From: Diphasiastrum complanatum
Taxonomy: Eukaryota; Streptophyta; Lycopodiopsida; Lycopodiales; Lycopodiaceae
Reading direction: 5' to 3'
DNA length: 64,000 nucleotides
Assembly (NCBI GenBank): GCA_029204225.1
Contig: CM055109.1
Coordinates: forward strand, 35,846,496-35,910,495
The notes below the pieces were generated by a model, which was given only the letters and a program-made list of their open reading frames with translations, ran no database searches and was not told the origin of the DNA. Below, one piece after another: positions 10,694-20,744 of this stretch. Each line of letters begins with the position of its first letter. Positions within the stretch are counted from its first letter, which is position 1. The position numbers and the translations under genes were made by a program.

Positions 10694-10966
10694 CAGTTGG
10701 GGGCATAAATATTGGGCCCTTCTCGGCGCGCATTTGGACCCCCTTTTTATCTACAGGGGGGCGGTGGCATTTTTATCTACAGTGTCTATATAGCAAGAAG
10801 CTCTAGGGGGTTTGGGGGGCGGTAGCCCCCTGGTGGGGGGTTTGGGGGGCAACGCCCCCCAACGGCGGGGTTTGGGGGCTGCCGGTAGACCCCGGCCCCG
10901 ACGGTACGGCCTCTTCATAATTTGGCCTTCCAACTCCCCGAGTGAAAACACACTTTTTGGTGTTTC
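10694..10966. repeat. G-rich palindromic repeat block
   Basis: A sharp GC island. Variants of GGGGTTTGGGGG recur three times between 10,805 and 10,880. They are separated by short hairpins such as GGGGGGCAACGCCCCCC (6-bp stem, 5-base loop) and GGGGGCGGTAGCCCCC. The G runs could form G-quadruplexes. The block adjoins the hAT-family terminus at 10,967-11,141 and may be the interior of a non-autonomous derivative. The proline-rich frame on the minus strand is only the translation of the repeat. Confidence 0.55.
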
Positions 10967-11141
10967 GCACCTGAAACAGTCGGCAAACTACACAATCATA
11001 ATCCCCTCGATCAGAGCTTTCATGTGATACCCATATTGCCTAAAAAAATTTCAAAAAAAAAAAAAATCGATTCTAAGCGATTCTGGGAAAATTCCGAATC
11101 GCGATTCTGAATCGCGATTCGGGAATCGCGCTGCAACTATG
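10967..11141 (-). mobile_element. hAT-family terminus (truncated or non-autonomous copy)
   Basis: Read on the minus strand from 11,141, this starts CATAGTTGCAGCGCGATT and follows 22,319-22,507 closely for about 175 bases. It shares the AATCGCGATTC subterminal repeats, the T run and the phrase AAAGCTCTGATCGAGGGG. The match stops after TTTCAGGTGC. The outer flank GTATAAAC (11,142-11,149) is the expected position of an 8-bp target duplication. I found no second copy of it and no opposite terminus upstream, so the other end has been lost or is too diverged. Confidence 0.75.
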
Positions 11142-11149
11142 GTATAAAC

Positions 11150-11852
11150 ATAAAACTGGGCACCATATAAATAGTGTCGCCACACCTTGAGCGCATATTA
11201 TCGCATAAAACTCTTGCTCATGTGGGGTACCTCTGTTGAGCAAGCGTGAGTTTCCTGCTCTTAAAAGCAACAGGTCTCCCTTTCTGACTAAAGACAACCT
11301 CGATGGCTACAGCACTCGCTCAGTTTCAAGGGTAATAGGCTTTTGGGAGTCCACAATTTTAAGCATTAGTGCAATAGAAATTGCCTCCTTCAATAGTTCA
11401 AAACTCCTATGCGACTCTTCATGTAAACTCATCCCCAGGTCTTGTCCATTTAACTTGTTTGTTACAACATCTAGCTTGGAGAAGGCCTGCACGAACCTGA
11501 GATAAAAAATGCAAAATCATAGGAATGACTGAAGCTACCTAATTCGTATAGGCCTAGGCCAATTGAACACCACAGCCTCCTTGGCTAGGTCCATAGAAAT
11601 TTCCTCTACCATCACAATGTGACCGAGGTATTCCATTAGAATCTGACACAACTTAGTTTTCTTAGCATTAGCATACAACACGTGGTGTTGTAGCTCTTTA
11701 AAGACAGTCAGGAGATGCTCTCCATGTTCCTCTATTGTCTTAATATACACTAGGATGTCATTAATGAAATTCACCATGAATGTTCCCATATAGTTTTTGA
11801 AAACATCATTCATGAACATCAAGAATATCACAAGCGCATTAGTCCAGCCCAA
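11150..11852 (-). pseudogene. pol: Gypsy RT C-terminus and RNase H fragment
   Basis: Reading the minus strand from 11,852, a frame carries the RT blocks around the catalytic loop: FINDILVY stands where F(V/I)DDILVY is expected, so the first catalytic Asp is Asn. It continues through LGHIVM and WPRPIRIR. The tether follows near 11,310-11,430 (SFELLKEA, LKIVDSQKP). RNase H sequence follows at 11,150-11,290, split over two frames (RPVAFKSRKL in one, HEQEFYAII in another). It ends within about 10 bases of the hAT terminus at 11,141, which suggests the transposon landed in RNase H. The pseudogene has frameshifts and stops throughout. Confidence 0.75.
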
Positions 11853-11936
11853 ACGGCATGACTAAAATCTCATAATGTCCAAACCAAGTCCTAACCCCGA
11901 TCTTATGGACATCTTTTCCTGAATTCTGATATGATG

Positions 11937-12314
11937 TTAACCACTCTTAAGATTTATCTTACTAAAGAGTCTCACGCCTTGCAAGGCATCCAACAAGTCA
12001 TCAATACAAGGCATCGGATAGCAATGCTTTATTGTGAGCTTATTAAGTGCACAATAATCAATGCACATTCCCAATGAACCATCCTTTTTCTTAACTGACA
12101 GTCGAAAAACTAGACCAGATCTTGAAATGAGCTCAATCTTATGCTTGACTAGGAAAAAAGTCAGCAAATTCTTCTTTATTAACACAGTCCTGAACTCTTG
12201 CCAAATTGACTCCTTTAAACTATTTAACTCCTGTAATTGAAAATGAATTTTTAATGCCAAAGAATCACATGATGTTAATTGTTGTACAAGACAAGTATCA
12301 TGCCTATCCAACAT
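11937..12314 (-). pseudogene. pol: Gypsy RT N-terminal half
   Basis: The minus-strand frame ends with a clear RT block: [20 protein letters not shown], then [12 protein letters not shown], then FSKINLKSG. These match the 'KKKDGSWRMCVDYRALN', 'P.PRIDDLLD.L' and 'FSKIDLKSGYHQ' blocks of plant Gypsy elements. 'FSKINLKSG' has Asn for the usual catalytic Asp. The 85-base gap to the frame at 11,852 still contains related sequence with frameshifts, so both fragments are one copy. Confidence 0.75.
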
Positions 12315-12599
12315 TCCGATTCGACCAATCCAAACTAATTCGAATCAGACCATTGGGTTCGAATCGGGAACCGATTCCAACCTTTCCTTTTCTTTTCTTT
12401 TTTTTTAAAATTGTGCAACGTGTAATATTTTTGAACAAGAAACCAATTTTGATCACCAGATAAACAACCCTAAAACAATTTTGCTATTTGAATCTAGTAA
12501 ATGTACCATTGATATCCTCCATTACAGGTTGCAGATATTTTTTGGATAGTCATTTTTCTCCAGAGACTGATGCAGATAGATAGCAGAGAGCCTATATAT

Positions 12600-13264
12600 T
12601 CTCATGTTGCTCTTACCTCTTCATGATTACTCCATAGCCAGGGATCTCATTTCTCATGGTATTCTTAGGCTGGTCGGCTGTTGGTCGGCTGTTGTGGTCT
12701 CGGCTATTGGACTCCATTGGTAATTCTTTATCGTCACTTCTAGAGGGCACACATCACTGTATCCACCAGTTTATTTATAGATCCTATGTCCCATATATAG
12801 GATGGACAGCTTGGGGTGAAACCCCTGTACTACAGATCCATTTTTATGGAGACGGACTGTTCAGGTTGTCCTATTCACCCTAGATACTTGGATGGGGTTT
12901 GTCACAAGGATTGAGATTTGTTCTGGGACAATTCAAGGTCTCATCACATCAGCTACATATTGAGACGGGCCGGGGCATACCTAAGGAGTCCCGTGTATGT
13001 CAGCTTTGCTCACTTGGAGAGGTTGAGGATGAGGATCATTTCATTTTTAGATGTCCTATCTATTACGAGATTAGAGGACGATATTACTATTTATATCGAG
13101 ATTCCCCCAAGTCACTTCAGGCTTTGATCACATACGAGGATCCTCGCTATGTAGCATTGATCATACGAGAGATGATGATTTTGAGACGGGCCTTATCCAT
13201 TGATCAGATCAGTATTGATATCCAGAGTACTATCACTGAATCTCCTTACCTATTTCCCACATGA
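12600..13264 (+). pseudogene. RTE-like LINE C-terminal fragment
   Basis: A plus-strand frame (12,899-13,264) reads SSHQLHIETGRGIPKESRVC, then CSLGEVEDEDHFIFRCP, then an RYYYLYRDSP block and YEDPRY..LIIREM. This is the cysteine/histidine C-terminal domain found after the reverse transcriptase in a group of plant LINEs (C..C, then VEDE.HF, then C). A second copy of this domain is at 17,940-18,200 and aligns block by block. The upstream stretch 12,600-12,890 is an earlier, poorly conserved part of the same protein. The reverse transcriptase is absent here, as expected for a 5'-truncated LINE. Confidence 0.65.
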
Positions 13265-13289
13265 GCATACTTTTGAATAGCATTCATCA

Positions 13290-13740
13290 ATCATAATTCA
13301 TCGGATTCTTGTCCTATACTCAATAAGAGAATGTGATACCCTAGCATAGGCAACTCAATCAAGGGCAGATACGCTTCCCAATGAGATTGCCACCGGAAAA
13401 TATGCTCGGAGCATTTTCTCCCTCACCTGATTTGTTCTTTCCATCTGACCAATGGTCAAAAGAAGTTAAGCTCAGAGTCGTCTCTAGTTTAGCGAATACG
13501 ACCGACCAAAAGTGACCAGTAAACCTTGGATCACCATCGTTCACAAAGTCACTAGGTAATCTGTAAAGTCTAAGCAGACGCTCTACAACTACTTAAGCAA
13601 AATCAAATGCTTTCCTGGTAATCATAAGAGTGCATCACAATTCTTAGAAGACACATGAGTTGTTCCAAAAAGTCATGTCCGATTTTACAACCAAAATCTC
13701 GATCGGAGATAATCAGAAGAATATATTGTTAGCGCAAATT
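13290..13740 (-). pseudogene. pol: Gypsy integrase core fragment
   Basis: The minus strand reads VVVERLLRLYRLPSDF, then VNDGDPRFTGHFWSVVFAKL, then a damaged equivalent of 'STAFHPQTDGQTE' near 13,440-13,470. Near 13,300-13,350 it reads EAYLPLIELPMLGYH. These are the integrase blocks around the second catalytic Asp and the post-core helix. SDRD has become NDGD, and the catalytic Glu block is scrambled. In minus orientation it lies upstream of the RT at 11.2-12.3 kb, so it belongs to a different Gypsy copy. Confidence 0.65.
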
Positions 13741-14516
13741 TCCTTCCTTGCATCAATCCACGGACCTCAGTCCTCACTAAGATCAAGTTGATTACCACCA
13801 ACAAGGAACATATTTCAACAAACCATCATCTTGCAATAGATTTTCCTAGTTCTGACACAAATCAATCGGACTTGTAATCATCAACTCTTCTACTACAAGA
13901 ATGTTTTCTAATTTCCTTCTCTTACATCTTCAAACCAGATATCTACTATAATCCTTGAAAGAATTTTGTAATATCTAAATATCCTATCGTTTCTGATTCT
14001 TGAAACAGGTCCGTCACCTATTCATATAATAGATTTCTCCTGGAATCTATGATAGATGTTTCTCCTTGATAACATTTTTTTTTTTCCCACTTCTCCCCCT
14101 TTTAACAGGAAACCACACGAGTTTCCAAGGGGTGCATATCCATCTAGATTTGCCCTAGGAGAAGTTTTAAAGAAGAGATCCAAGAAAAAACTTAAAAGTC
14201 ACGAAAAGTTGTTGCATCATCGTAACCAAATACTGATAATGTCCCAACACATTTTCGTGAATGACTTATGAAAAGATCTTCTTTGTTACCAACACTGAGA
14301 AGTGACCTGTAAATCAGAAAAGGACTTATTGAAGATTTACATAAGGAAAACAATTTAGAAAGCAATTTCATCAACCATTCTTGTGACATCGTCCAAGTTC
14401 AACGGGTAATAAAAATTACCTTCCAAGGAATCACAAGAAATCGGGTTAATAAATGTTAAGAAATTCACAAATATATTGTTTTATACAGAAATAGCTTGTC
14501 GGGTTTCTGGTTTTGT

Positions 14517-14557
14517 AAATTTGAGATATCCATAAGGGGTACCAATATCTCAAATTT
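14517..14557. repeat. 13-bp perfect inverted repeat
   Basis: AAATTTGAGATAT (14,517-14,529) and its reverse complement ATATCTCAAATTT (14,545-14,557) flank a 15-base loop. The surrounding DNA is non-coding remnant between integrase and gag fragments. It could form a hairpin, but no role is evident. Confidence 0.7.
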
Positions 14558-14919
14558 CCGACAAAATACCCGTTTTATGACCCATAGTATTTGGAATCAA
14601 TTAGATTTACGGCCTTACTACGGTCAACTGATCTAGTTAGCTTTAGATCTTCATTTTGGAATCGCCAGCGTCTCATACCACAGAGTCTTCCTCCATGAAG
14701 GCCCTCCACTTCCTGATCAAAGTGTCTCAAAATCCTAACTAATATGAATGATTAATATATTGATTGAGACTAAAACACCGATACCATTAAAGTTCTCGAG
14801 AATTTCACATTCCAACTTCAAAGTACCATCAAGAATGAGTGGGAATAAACTCAATTTTTTTTTTACTAGCTTCTCTTGTTCCTTTCTTTCTTATATGTTG
14901 GTACGCCTTCGCTTCAAGC

Positions 14920-15390
14920 TTATCAAAAATTGTGTTTTCCACTTATTTTTAGTCTTTTCCATCTTAGGCTTCAAGGCCGTTTGGTCGTGCGTCCTTTTTT
15001 TGGAGGCAACCACGGTGCTATCATAGGCCTTGGCCACACGGATAGCATCTTCCAAAAATTGGAGGATATTCCGTTTTAATAATTGGTTGGCAATTCATGA
15101 ATGAACTGTCACTGTGCCAATTTTCTTCTAAAAAGTGGCACCTTGGCCAAAAATTGCAAGAACTCCTGAACATAAGTGTCCAATTCTCGGTTGCCAATTT
15201 TGCAGTTAATAAAGCAAATTTTCTATCAAAATCGTCAATTGTGACTAAAGCCTTACGAAAATCTTCCAGGAATCCAGCTCAAGTCACCGGTTTCACGGAT
15301 AGTTCCCTCCACCACGAGGAGACCCTGCCCTCAAGAAACTACAAAACTGACAATAACTGCTTTTCCTTTGGGACGTTGTGTAAGCTAAAA
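14920..15390 (-). pseudogene. gag: Gypsy gag fragment
   Basis: Spread over three minus-strand frames are the gag blocks in order. They are GRVSSWWRELSVKPVTWAGF and LEDFRKAL near 15,230-15,330, LDTYVQEFLQFLAKVP near 15,110-15,170, and LEDAIRVAKAYDSTV followed by a basic tail near 14,930-15,060. They match 'L.G.A..WW', 'tW.eF...F' and the arginine-rich end of plant Gypsy gag. Frame changes occur at least twice. It may belong with the minus-strand integrase at 13.3-13.7 kb; the intervening protease and RT would then be missing or decayed. Confidence 0.6.
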
Positions 15391-15553
15391 TAACTTGATT
15401 AACAGTTTACCCAATCATCGACAACTTCGGGGCATTTTTATCGCTGGAAAAAAATTTCTAGTTAAAAGCCCAAGTTGTATGAATTAATGGCTTGTAATTA
15501 ACTGAAGATATTTTGCATTAGGCTGTTTTAGTTTATTGCTTTGATGTAGGGGG

Positions 15554-15624
15554 TCATCACTGGCGGTGATGTCGGGCGAGTTTCCGTGTCATCACTACGC
15601 GGTGATGCCGGACGAACTCCCGCG
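15554..15624 (+). repeat. GC-rich 35/36-bp tandem repeat with hairpins
   Basis: Two adjacent units, 15,554-15,588 and 15,589-15,624. Each starts TCATCACT, contains an ATCAC...GTGAT hairpin, and continues GTCGGGCGAGTTTCC or GCCGGACGAACTCCC. The block stands out as a short GC-rich island in AT-rich DNA. No coding meaning is visible. Confidence 0.75.
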
Positions 15625-15699
15625 TCCCCCACCGGAACATCATCCTTGTCAATTTGCAAGTGAAAACTGAAAAAGTCAAAAAAATCTCCATTCAGTTTA

Positions 15700-16125
15700 C
15701 ATTTATTATGGGTATAATTGTTCGTAATATAGCATCTGTCTAAAAACTTAGTTTAGAAAAACTTGGTTTTAACAGACCCAATTGCCAATTAAAATTATAC
15801 CAATGACTTCCGCAAATGGTGTCCAAGCAATAACAATGCCGAATAAACCATGTCGATGCAATGAAATCCAGTTTACACAAAATTGTGAGCCATTACAACT
15901 CATCATAGCTTTAACTGCATTTAAAAAAACACAGTCTAAGCCCATGGAATTTCAAAAAACCGGTAGACCAAAAATTGGAAAAAACTTGTGTCGTCCAGCC
16001 CACCCAAGATCGGATCCTTAGCTTACCAATTGAACCTCCCGGAAGGAAATCAAGTGCATCCGGTTTTTCACATAATCTGACTCAAGAAGAGTCTACGTGA
16101 AGGAGAGCATCTTGGTTCTGGAGAC
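15700..16125 (+). other. Unclear sequence upstream of a chromodomain
   Basis: This would be the integrase tail of the chromovirus end that follows. One frame (15,782-16,021) is open but shows no integrase block that I can identify, so the region is probably decayed or rearranged. Confidence 0.3.
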
Positions 16126-16335
16126 CAAATGGACCTGTTGGATGAATCATCGGGTGTGTCTCGACTTGAACCGGGAAGGATCTTGGATACAAGAACTAAA
16201 CAATTGAGAAATAGTATAGTTACCAAGCATTTGGTTCGATGGAAGAGTCACACAGACAATGATGATTCCTGGTAACAGGAAGGGAGCTTAAGGAAGAACT
16301 TCCCTAGCTTTAAGTTCTGAGGATAGAACTTGAAT
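16126..16335 (+). pseudogene. pol: Chromovirus integrase chromodomain
   Basis: The plus frame reads RLEPGRILDTRTKQLRN, then KHLVRWKSHTDNDDSW, a stop, and finally RKNFPSFKF. This matches the chromodomain 'EP..ILD.R.k.lRn..i.eyLVkWk....edatWE' and its short tail. It is followed directly by a polypurine tract and an LTR start, which fixes the orientation as plus and marks the 3' end of a chromovirus. A stop codon lies just after the conserved Trp. Confidence 0.7.
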
Positions 16336-16348
16336 AAGGGGGGAAGAA
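16336..16348 (+). promoter_or_regulatory. Polypurine tract of a chromovirus
   Basis: AAGGGGGGAAGAA immediately precedes TGTCATGCCC, the probable 3' LTR start. The polypurine tract primes plus-strand DNA synthesis in LTR elements. Confidence 0.65.
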
Positions 16349-16850
16349 TGTCATGCCCACGACGGGTCTCGAGTAGCGTGTCCACACTAGAGACCAGTAG
16401 ACCAACAACCTGTAAGTTAGTTATTACTATAAGGGAATTGGGGCCCTTATGTGTATATGGTCATAATTAATGGTTGTAGGCCTAAACTCGTGATGGTGGA
16501 TTTGTATGGGTCTATCAGTGAGTCATTGAGGAACTGGATGACATGGCCTAGATAGGCTGCAGAGGTGTCTAGTGAGGTGTCACAGTGCACTACTAGTGGT
16601 GCATGGGCCTTGGAGGGTATAAGTATACCAATTGGGCTCTCATTAGTGTATCCTTGATTGTGAGACTGGTAGTCGTATGTTGCTGGTGTGATGCCTCATT
16701 CCTCTTTGAGATTGATCCATAGCTTGGGGGCTAGATCCGTTCGATCTAGGATTGGTTGGGTTGGTTTGTCCACCATCAGTACCCTTTGTGGTTGCTTGTT
16801 TTGGCATGCTTAGAATAGGATCCTTGGTTTAGGATTTTACAATATTGTTC
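16349..16850 (+). repeat. 3' LTR of a chromovirus (right border interrupted)
   Basis: Starts TGTCATGCCC right after the polypurine tract. It contains a promoter-like phrase GGTATAAGTATA near 16,616. The right border is not visible, because LINE reverse-transcriptase sequence starts near 16,850. Either the LTR ends there or the LINE inserted in it. Confidence 0.5.
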
Positions 16851-17336
16851 CCCGTCATCTTTTGATCAGCAGACTACGTCAGCTTGGCTTTTCCGACCCG
16901 TAGGACTGTTGGTGTCAAGCAAGGCTGTCCACTCTCCCCTCCGTTGTTTGCACTTTATATTGATGATCTTGAGCGCCTCATTCGTGAAGGTGGAGATGGT
17001 TGCCCGCTGGCTTATTTGCTCATCCCCATTATGCTTTATGCTGATGACATTGTCCTGCTTTCTCCCTCACCAGAAGGGTTGCAGTGTCACTTACAGTTCT
17101 TACATTGGTTTTGTGTTGCTTGGGGTCTCTCTATTATTAACTTAAAAAAGATGAAGATCATGATTTTCAACACCAATCGACAAAGCCTTCACAATTATGA
17201 ATTCTTCTATGACGGCCAGGAAGTTGACATTGTTGCCTCTTCTACTTACGTGGGAGTCATGTTTACTGCGCCCCTTCTTGGTTTCCGCCAGGTTGCATTT
17301 GCGCACATTTCCTCCGGTCTTTCAGCATTGGTCTAG
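16850..17336 (+). pseudogene. RTE-like LINE reverse transcriptase
   Basis: The frame reads GVKQGCPLSPPLFALYIDDL, then MLYADDIVLLSPS (the catalytic YADD box at about 17,038-17,049), then WGLSIINLKKMKIMIF and a final STYVGVMF. These are RT blocks B, C, D and the 'YLG' block of non-LTR retrotransposons. Such enzymes prime reverse transcription on nicked target DNA. Just upstream, NIVPRHLLISRLRQLGF (16,840-16,890) in another frame is the preceding RT block. About 30 residues that normally separate the two blocks are missing, so a short internal deletion is likely. The N-terminal endonuclease and first RT blocks are absent. Confidence 0.8.
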
Positions 17337-18240
17337 TTCGAGCGTGGTTGTACAATGAATCATATTTTTGATCCCGCTACTAGATGCCATTGTTTCACAC
17401 ATGGGTGGTTCCAACAGTAATGCATGCCTCCGAGATCTGGTTGCCAGGACTCTCTCCGGGACTGGGCAGGCATTTCCCACATTCAGGTCAGTATGTTGGG
17501 TCGCATGATACGTGCCAAGACTACCACCCCTCATAATATCCTATGTGTTGAGTTTGCTGCTCCTCCGATCATCCTTGAGGGCTTTTTCCGCCTTATTCTT
17601 TTTCTTCAACAGATTCAGGAGATTCGTGCATCTCACCCGGATAGATTCATAGTTGCTGCGGTTACTTCTTCGCGTGTCCTAGCTGATTCCCATGCCAAGC
17701 TCTCCTAGTATCAGCAGGCATCTGATCTCTTACATCATCTGGGCATCTCTATCATGGATCTTCCTCGTGGTACGCATTCATATATCCGAGGCTATGTATT
17801 TCGTTGATATATGCAGTAGACTTGGAGCTCCCTCCCACCTTCCCGTACTCCACTGAGCTATTACCAGACACACTTCCTCTCTCTGGATCCTTCTGGTTTG
17901 CCATTGTTGCCGCTCTATCTCTCACAGCCCCTATCACACTTCCTGCGCTATCGTATTGGGCAGTTGCGCATTTCCTCTCATCAGCTTGCTATTGAGGCCG
18001 GTCGTGCATGGGATATCCCCCGGGAGCGTCATCTATGTCGCTTGTGCTCGTTGCAGGAGGTAGAAGATGAAGCCCATTTCCTCCTCAGATGTCCGTGGTA
18101 TTATCGCGATAGCCCGCATACACTTCGCAGTTTTGTCTCCTATCCTGATGCTCGTTGATTGAGACTTCTTGTTCGTGAGATGCTTACTCTGCATCAGTCT
18201 CATCTGCTTGTACCAGATCACCTGGGGGTAGACTCCCAGT
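17337..18240 (+). pseudogene. RTE-like LINE C-terminal region
   Basis: This continues the LINE after its RT, with frameshifts. At 17,940-18,090 it reads LRISSHQLAIEAGRAWDIPR, then RLCSLQEVEDEAHFLLRCPW, and then SPHTLRSF. This is the same cysteine/histidine C-terminal domain as in the fragment at 12.6-13.26 kb. The block order IEAGR, IPRER, C..C, VEDE.HF and CPWYY is intact, but stops separate it from the RT. It is probably nucleic-acid binding, by analogy with other LINE C-terminal fingers. Confidence 0.7.
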
Positions 18241-18648
18241 AGCTGCTTCTCACTAGCTTCTATCGGACTCGAGCACATGCTAATGACTCCGACGATGAGA
18301 TTCCTATCCCTGTGCCACCGCGGAAAAAGCCCAGATGTAGTCGCCACTTGCCTCCATCAAGGCCCACTGTACACTCCACTTAGCGGACACTTCACACTTA
18401 CTTTCACTAATATGTACTTATTCTCCACCTGGCCCGGGTTGTGGGCATTGGTACTTTTTTTGTAGTACTTCTATTATACCTAGCCCAGGTTGTGGGCTTA
18501 TTTCACTTCTGCTTTGTTCTACTTTCATTCGTAGCTAGTTTATAGCATTTTACGGCCATGTCCTCCTCTGGATGATGCTCCCGCTATTGCTTGTACATAT
18601 TTTCTTTTCAGTCTGATGCACCCACAAGTGCCCAAAAGACCGTTAATA

Positions 18649-18650
<2 letters not shown>
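18241..18650 (+). other. LINE 3' untranslated region (probable)
   Basis: Non-coding DNA between the LINE C-terminal domain and the CT microsatellite. A phrase CTGGCCCGGGTTGTGGGC (18,429) recurs as TAGCCCAGGTTGTGGGC (18,480). The CT tract may have grown at the LINE's 3' tail, which is inference. Confidence 0.35.

Positions 18651-18651
<1 letters not shown>

Positions 18652-18734
<83 letters not shown>
18652..18734. repeat. (CT)n microsatellite
   Basis: About 83 bases of uninterrupted CT between the LINE 3' region and a Gypsy gag fragment. Long Leu-Ser and Arg-Glu reading frames across it are artefacts. Confidence 0.95.
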
Positions 18735-18736
<2 letters not shown>

Positions 18737-19088
18737 GCATTCAAACTCAACTTGATGATCAAATGATTCATATACACCAGCTCATCACTACCCAGCAAAC
18801 CATGATGATTACCCTTCAGAGTCTCCAGTCGTCCCCCTCTTGTTCATGACTTTCGAGATGAAGGTACACTTTCTGTTTATTGTGGTCCTTCTGATGGTAA
18901 GAATTTGCAAAATTGGTTCTTTTAGTTGGAAACCTATTTTCAGCTTGCTCCTCGCTCTCCTACACAACAACTTCAGCTTGTGATGCTACACCTATTGGGA
19001 CACGCTTTGTCGTGGTGGCATACTCATCAGTCCCTGCTTGATGCATCTGCTACTTGGGATGAGTTTAAGGTGGCCATCCATTAGTTTC

Positions 19089-19090
<2 letters not shown>
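18735..19090 (+). pseudogene. gag: Gypsy gag fragment bounded by microsatellites
   Basis: The frame first gives a Gln/Met-rich helical stretch (LDDQMIHIHQLITTQQ). After a frameshift it gives the gag core: VYCGPSDGKNLQNWFF, LETYFQLAP, LQLVMLHLLGHALSWWHTHQ and ATWDEFKVAIH. This matches 'F.G......W....e.yF', 'L.G.A..WW' and 'tWdeFk.a'. A stop replaces a residue between WFF and LET. The fragment starts at the CT tract and stops at the GA tract (19,091-19,119). It resembles the gag at 1.1-1.5 kb in block order. Confidence 0.65.

Positions 19091-19119
<29 letters not shown>
19091..19119. repeat. (GA)n microsatellite
   Basis: GA tract of 29 bases that ends the gag fragment. Confidence 0.95.
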
Positions 19120-19123
<4 letters not shown>

Positions 19124-19332
19124 GCAAGAAAAGTAAGCTTGACCATGGTGAATAGGGTCAATGGATATTAGGGTTAATTGTGAAATCATAGCATGTTTGT
19201 AACTATGAATCTAAGAATTGCTCTCATGGAAATGAACTACCACGTGACATGTTAGAATCCGCTTCATATCTTCATTGCTACGCATGAGATTAGAATTAGG
19301 GTTGAAGGTGGACAGGAAAGTCCCTACAATTT

Positions 19333-19350
19333 TGGTGCCATTGTCGAGGA
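19333..19350 (+). other. Degenerate primer-binding-site-like sequence
   Basis: TGGTGCCATTGTCGAGGA resembles the TGGCGCCGTTGCCGGGGA primer-binding region of some plant Gypsy elements, with four mismatches. No LTR border is visible, so it is only a hint of an old element. Confidence 0.25.
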
Positions 19351-20740
19351 GTAACGCCATTATTTTCATTTTCAGCATGGTTATGATGCTTGGATGGATG
19401 TTAGCTTGCATTTGGGCATCGTGGTTTTTGCATGATAGGATTAGATTTGCACTTTTAGGGTTAGATTTTAGTGAATTTTATGATTTTGAGTGGATTTCTT
19501 GCTTGTAATCACTTGTGATTGATGGGCAAGGAAGAGGCGATAGTACATTATTGCTAAGATCCAGTTGGAATCAAAATAAGAGAAAAAACAAAAATCACTT
19601 ATTTTTTGCCTTCTGGAAACAAAAAGAGGCAAAATGGTAATCAGATCTTGATAACTTCTTGTTCCTTTGCAACCAACCTTCGTTGAATTACAAGCAAGAC
19701 AGCCCTAATGCAGTAAGTAAACTTACAAACTGAAGGGCGAAGGTTACTTTGCAACTATTTTCCAAAAACTTGAGAAAAACAATCAAAAAACTCGAAAAAA
19801 CCCCAAAAAACTAAAAACTATTTCAAACCCTAATAACTATAAAATTGATATTGTGTGTGCATGATTTTGGTATTCCACTATGTTCAACACATTCTAATCG
19901 ACACTCATCCTTGATTTGGGTCTTAACCAGTTTGTTAACTATTTTACAGTCTGCCATTACAATATTATCCTAGTACAATAGTACTCAAACCTTTGTCTAA
20001 GTACATACCATGGTCCAGAAAGTAACTATGTCACTTATTGCCAACACGTAGTCAGTCCCTTCAACCACTAAGTTGTGGATCCCTTCAAGCCACCAGATTA
20101 TCAATCCCTTCAACCAACACCCATGTGCCATGGCTAGTTGAATGTAAATACATATTACTCCATAATACATTACACATGATTCAAATAATGATGCCATCGA
20201 ATGTGCATAATAGCCATCAATAAATGCATTAATTTCCGAAGGATAATAGATGAAATCACTTAAGTGTTTACATATTATATAAAAATATGTTATTAGTTGT
20301 AGAAAAGTGATAAAGCTAGGAATGTTGAGAACCACACACGCTAATATTGAGCATCTTGGTTCATGATAATTCGATGCCTCATAAATAATCACTTCTCACA
20401 AAAGTGAAGCTCATTTTATTTCTATACAATAGTTTTGGCTCAAGCCTAATTAGTTGCTAGTTCAAAAGTTTTATGGCTTATGTTCCTTCCATAAAAGCAA
20501 TGCCTCAAATCTTCACTGAGTGCATGATTACAAGTAGCTACTATTGATTATAGATACTTCACATTCTTGAAAACATCATGGAAAGAAAGCAAAAACCCAA
20601 CAAGTCAAGATACTCCAAGAGTAAGTTGCTTCAGCTTTTAAAATCCCCTTTGTCCAATCTTCCTCTCCATTTAGGACCTTTGACCAAAACTTAAACAAAT
20701 AACGCCTTTGCCATGCATTTTTGGAAAATGCTTCTTGGTT
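19351..20740. other. AT-rich non-coding DNA
   Basis: A-rich runs near 19,785-19,820 and no recognisable protein block or terminal repeat on either strand. Confidence 0.5.
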
Positions 20741-20744
20741 TCCA

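Noticed and set aside
10751-10951. Proline-rich minus-strand frame with repeated LPPPKPP
   Set aside because: It is the translation of the G-rich repeat block and has no start or gene context of its own.
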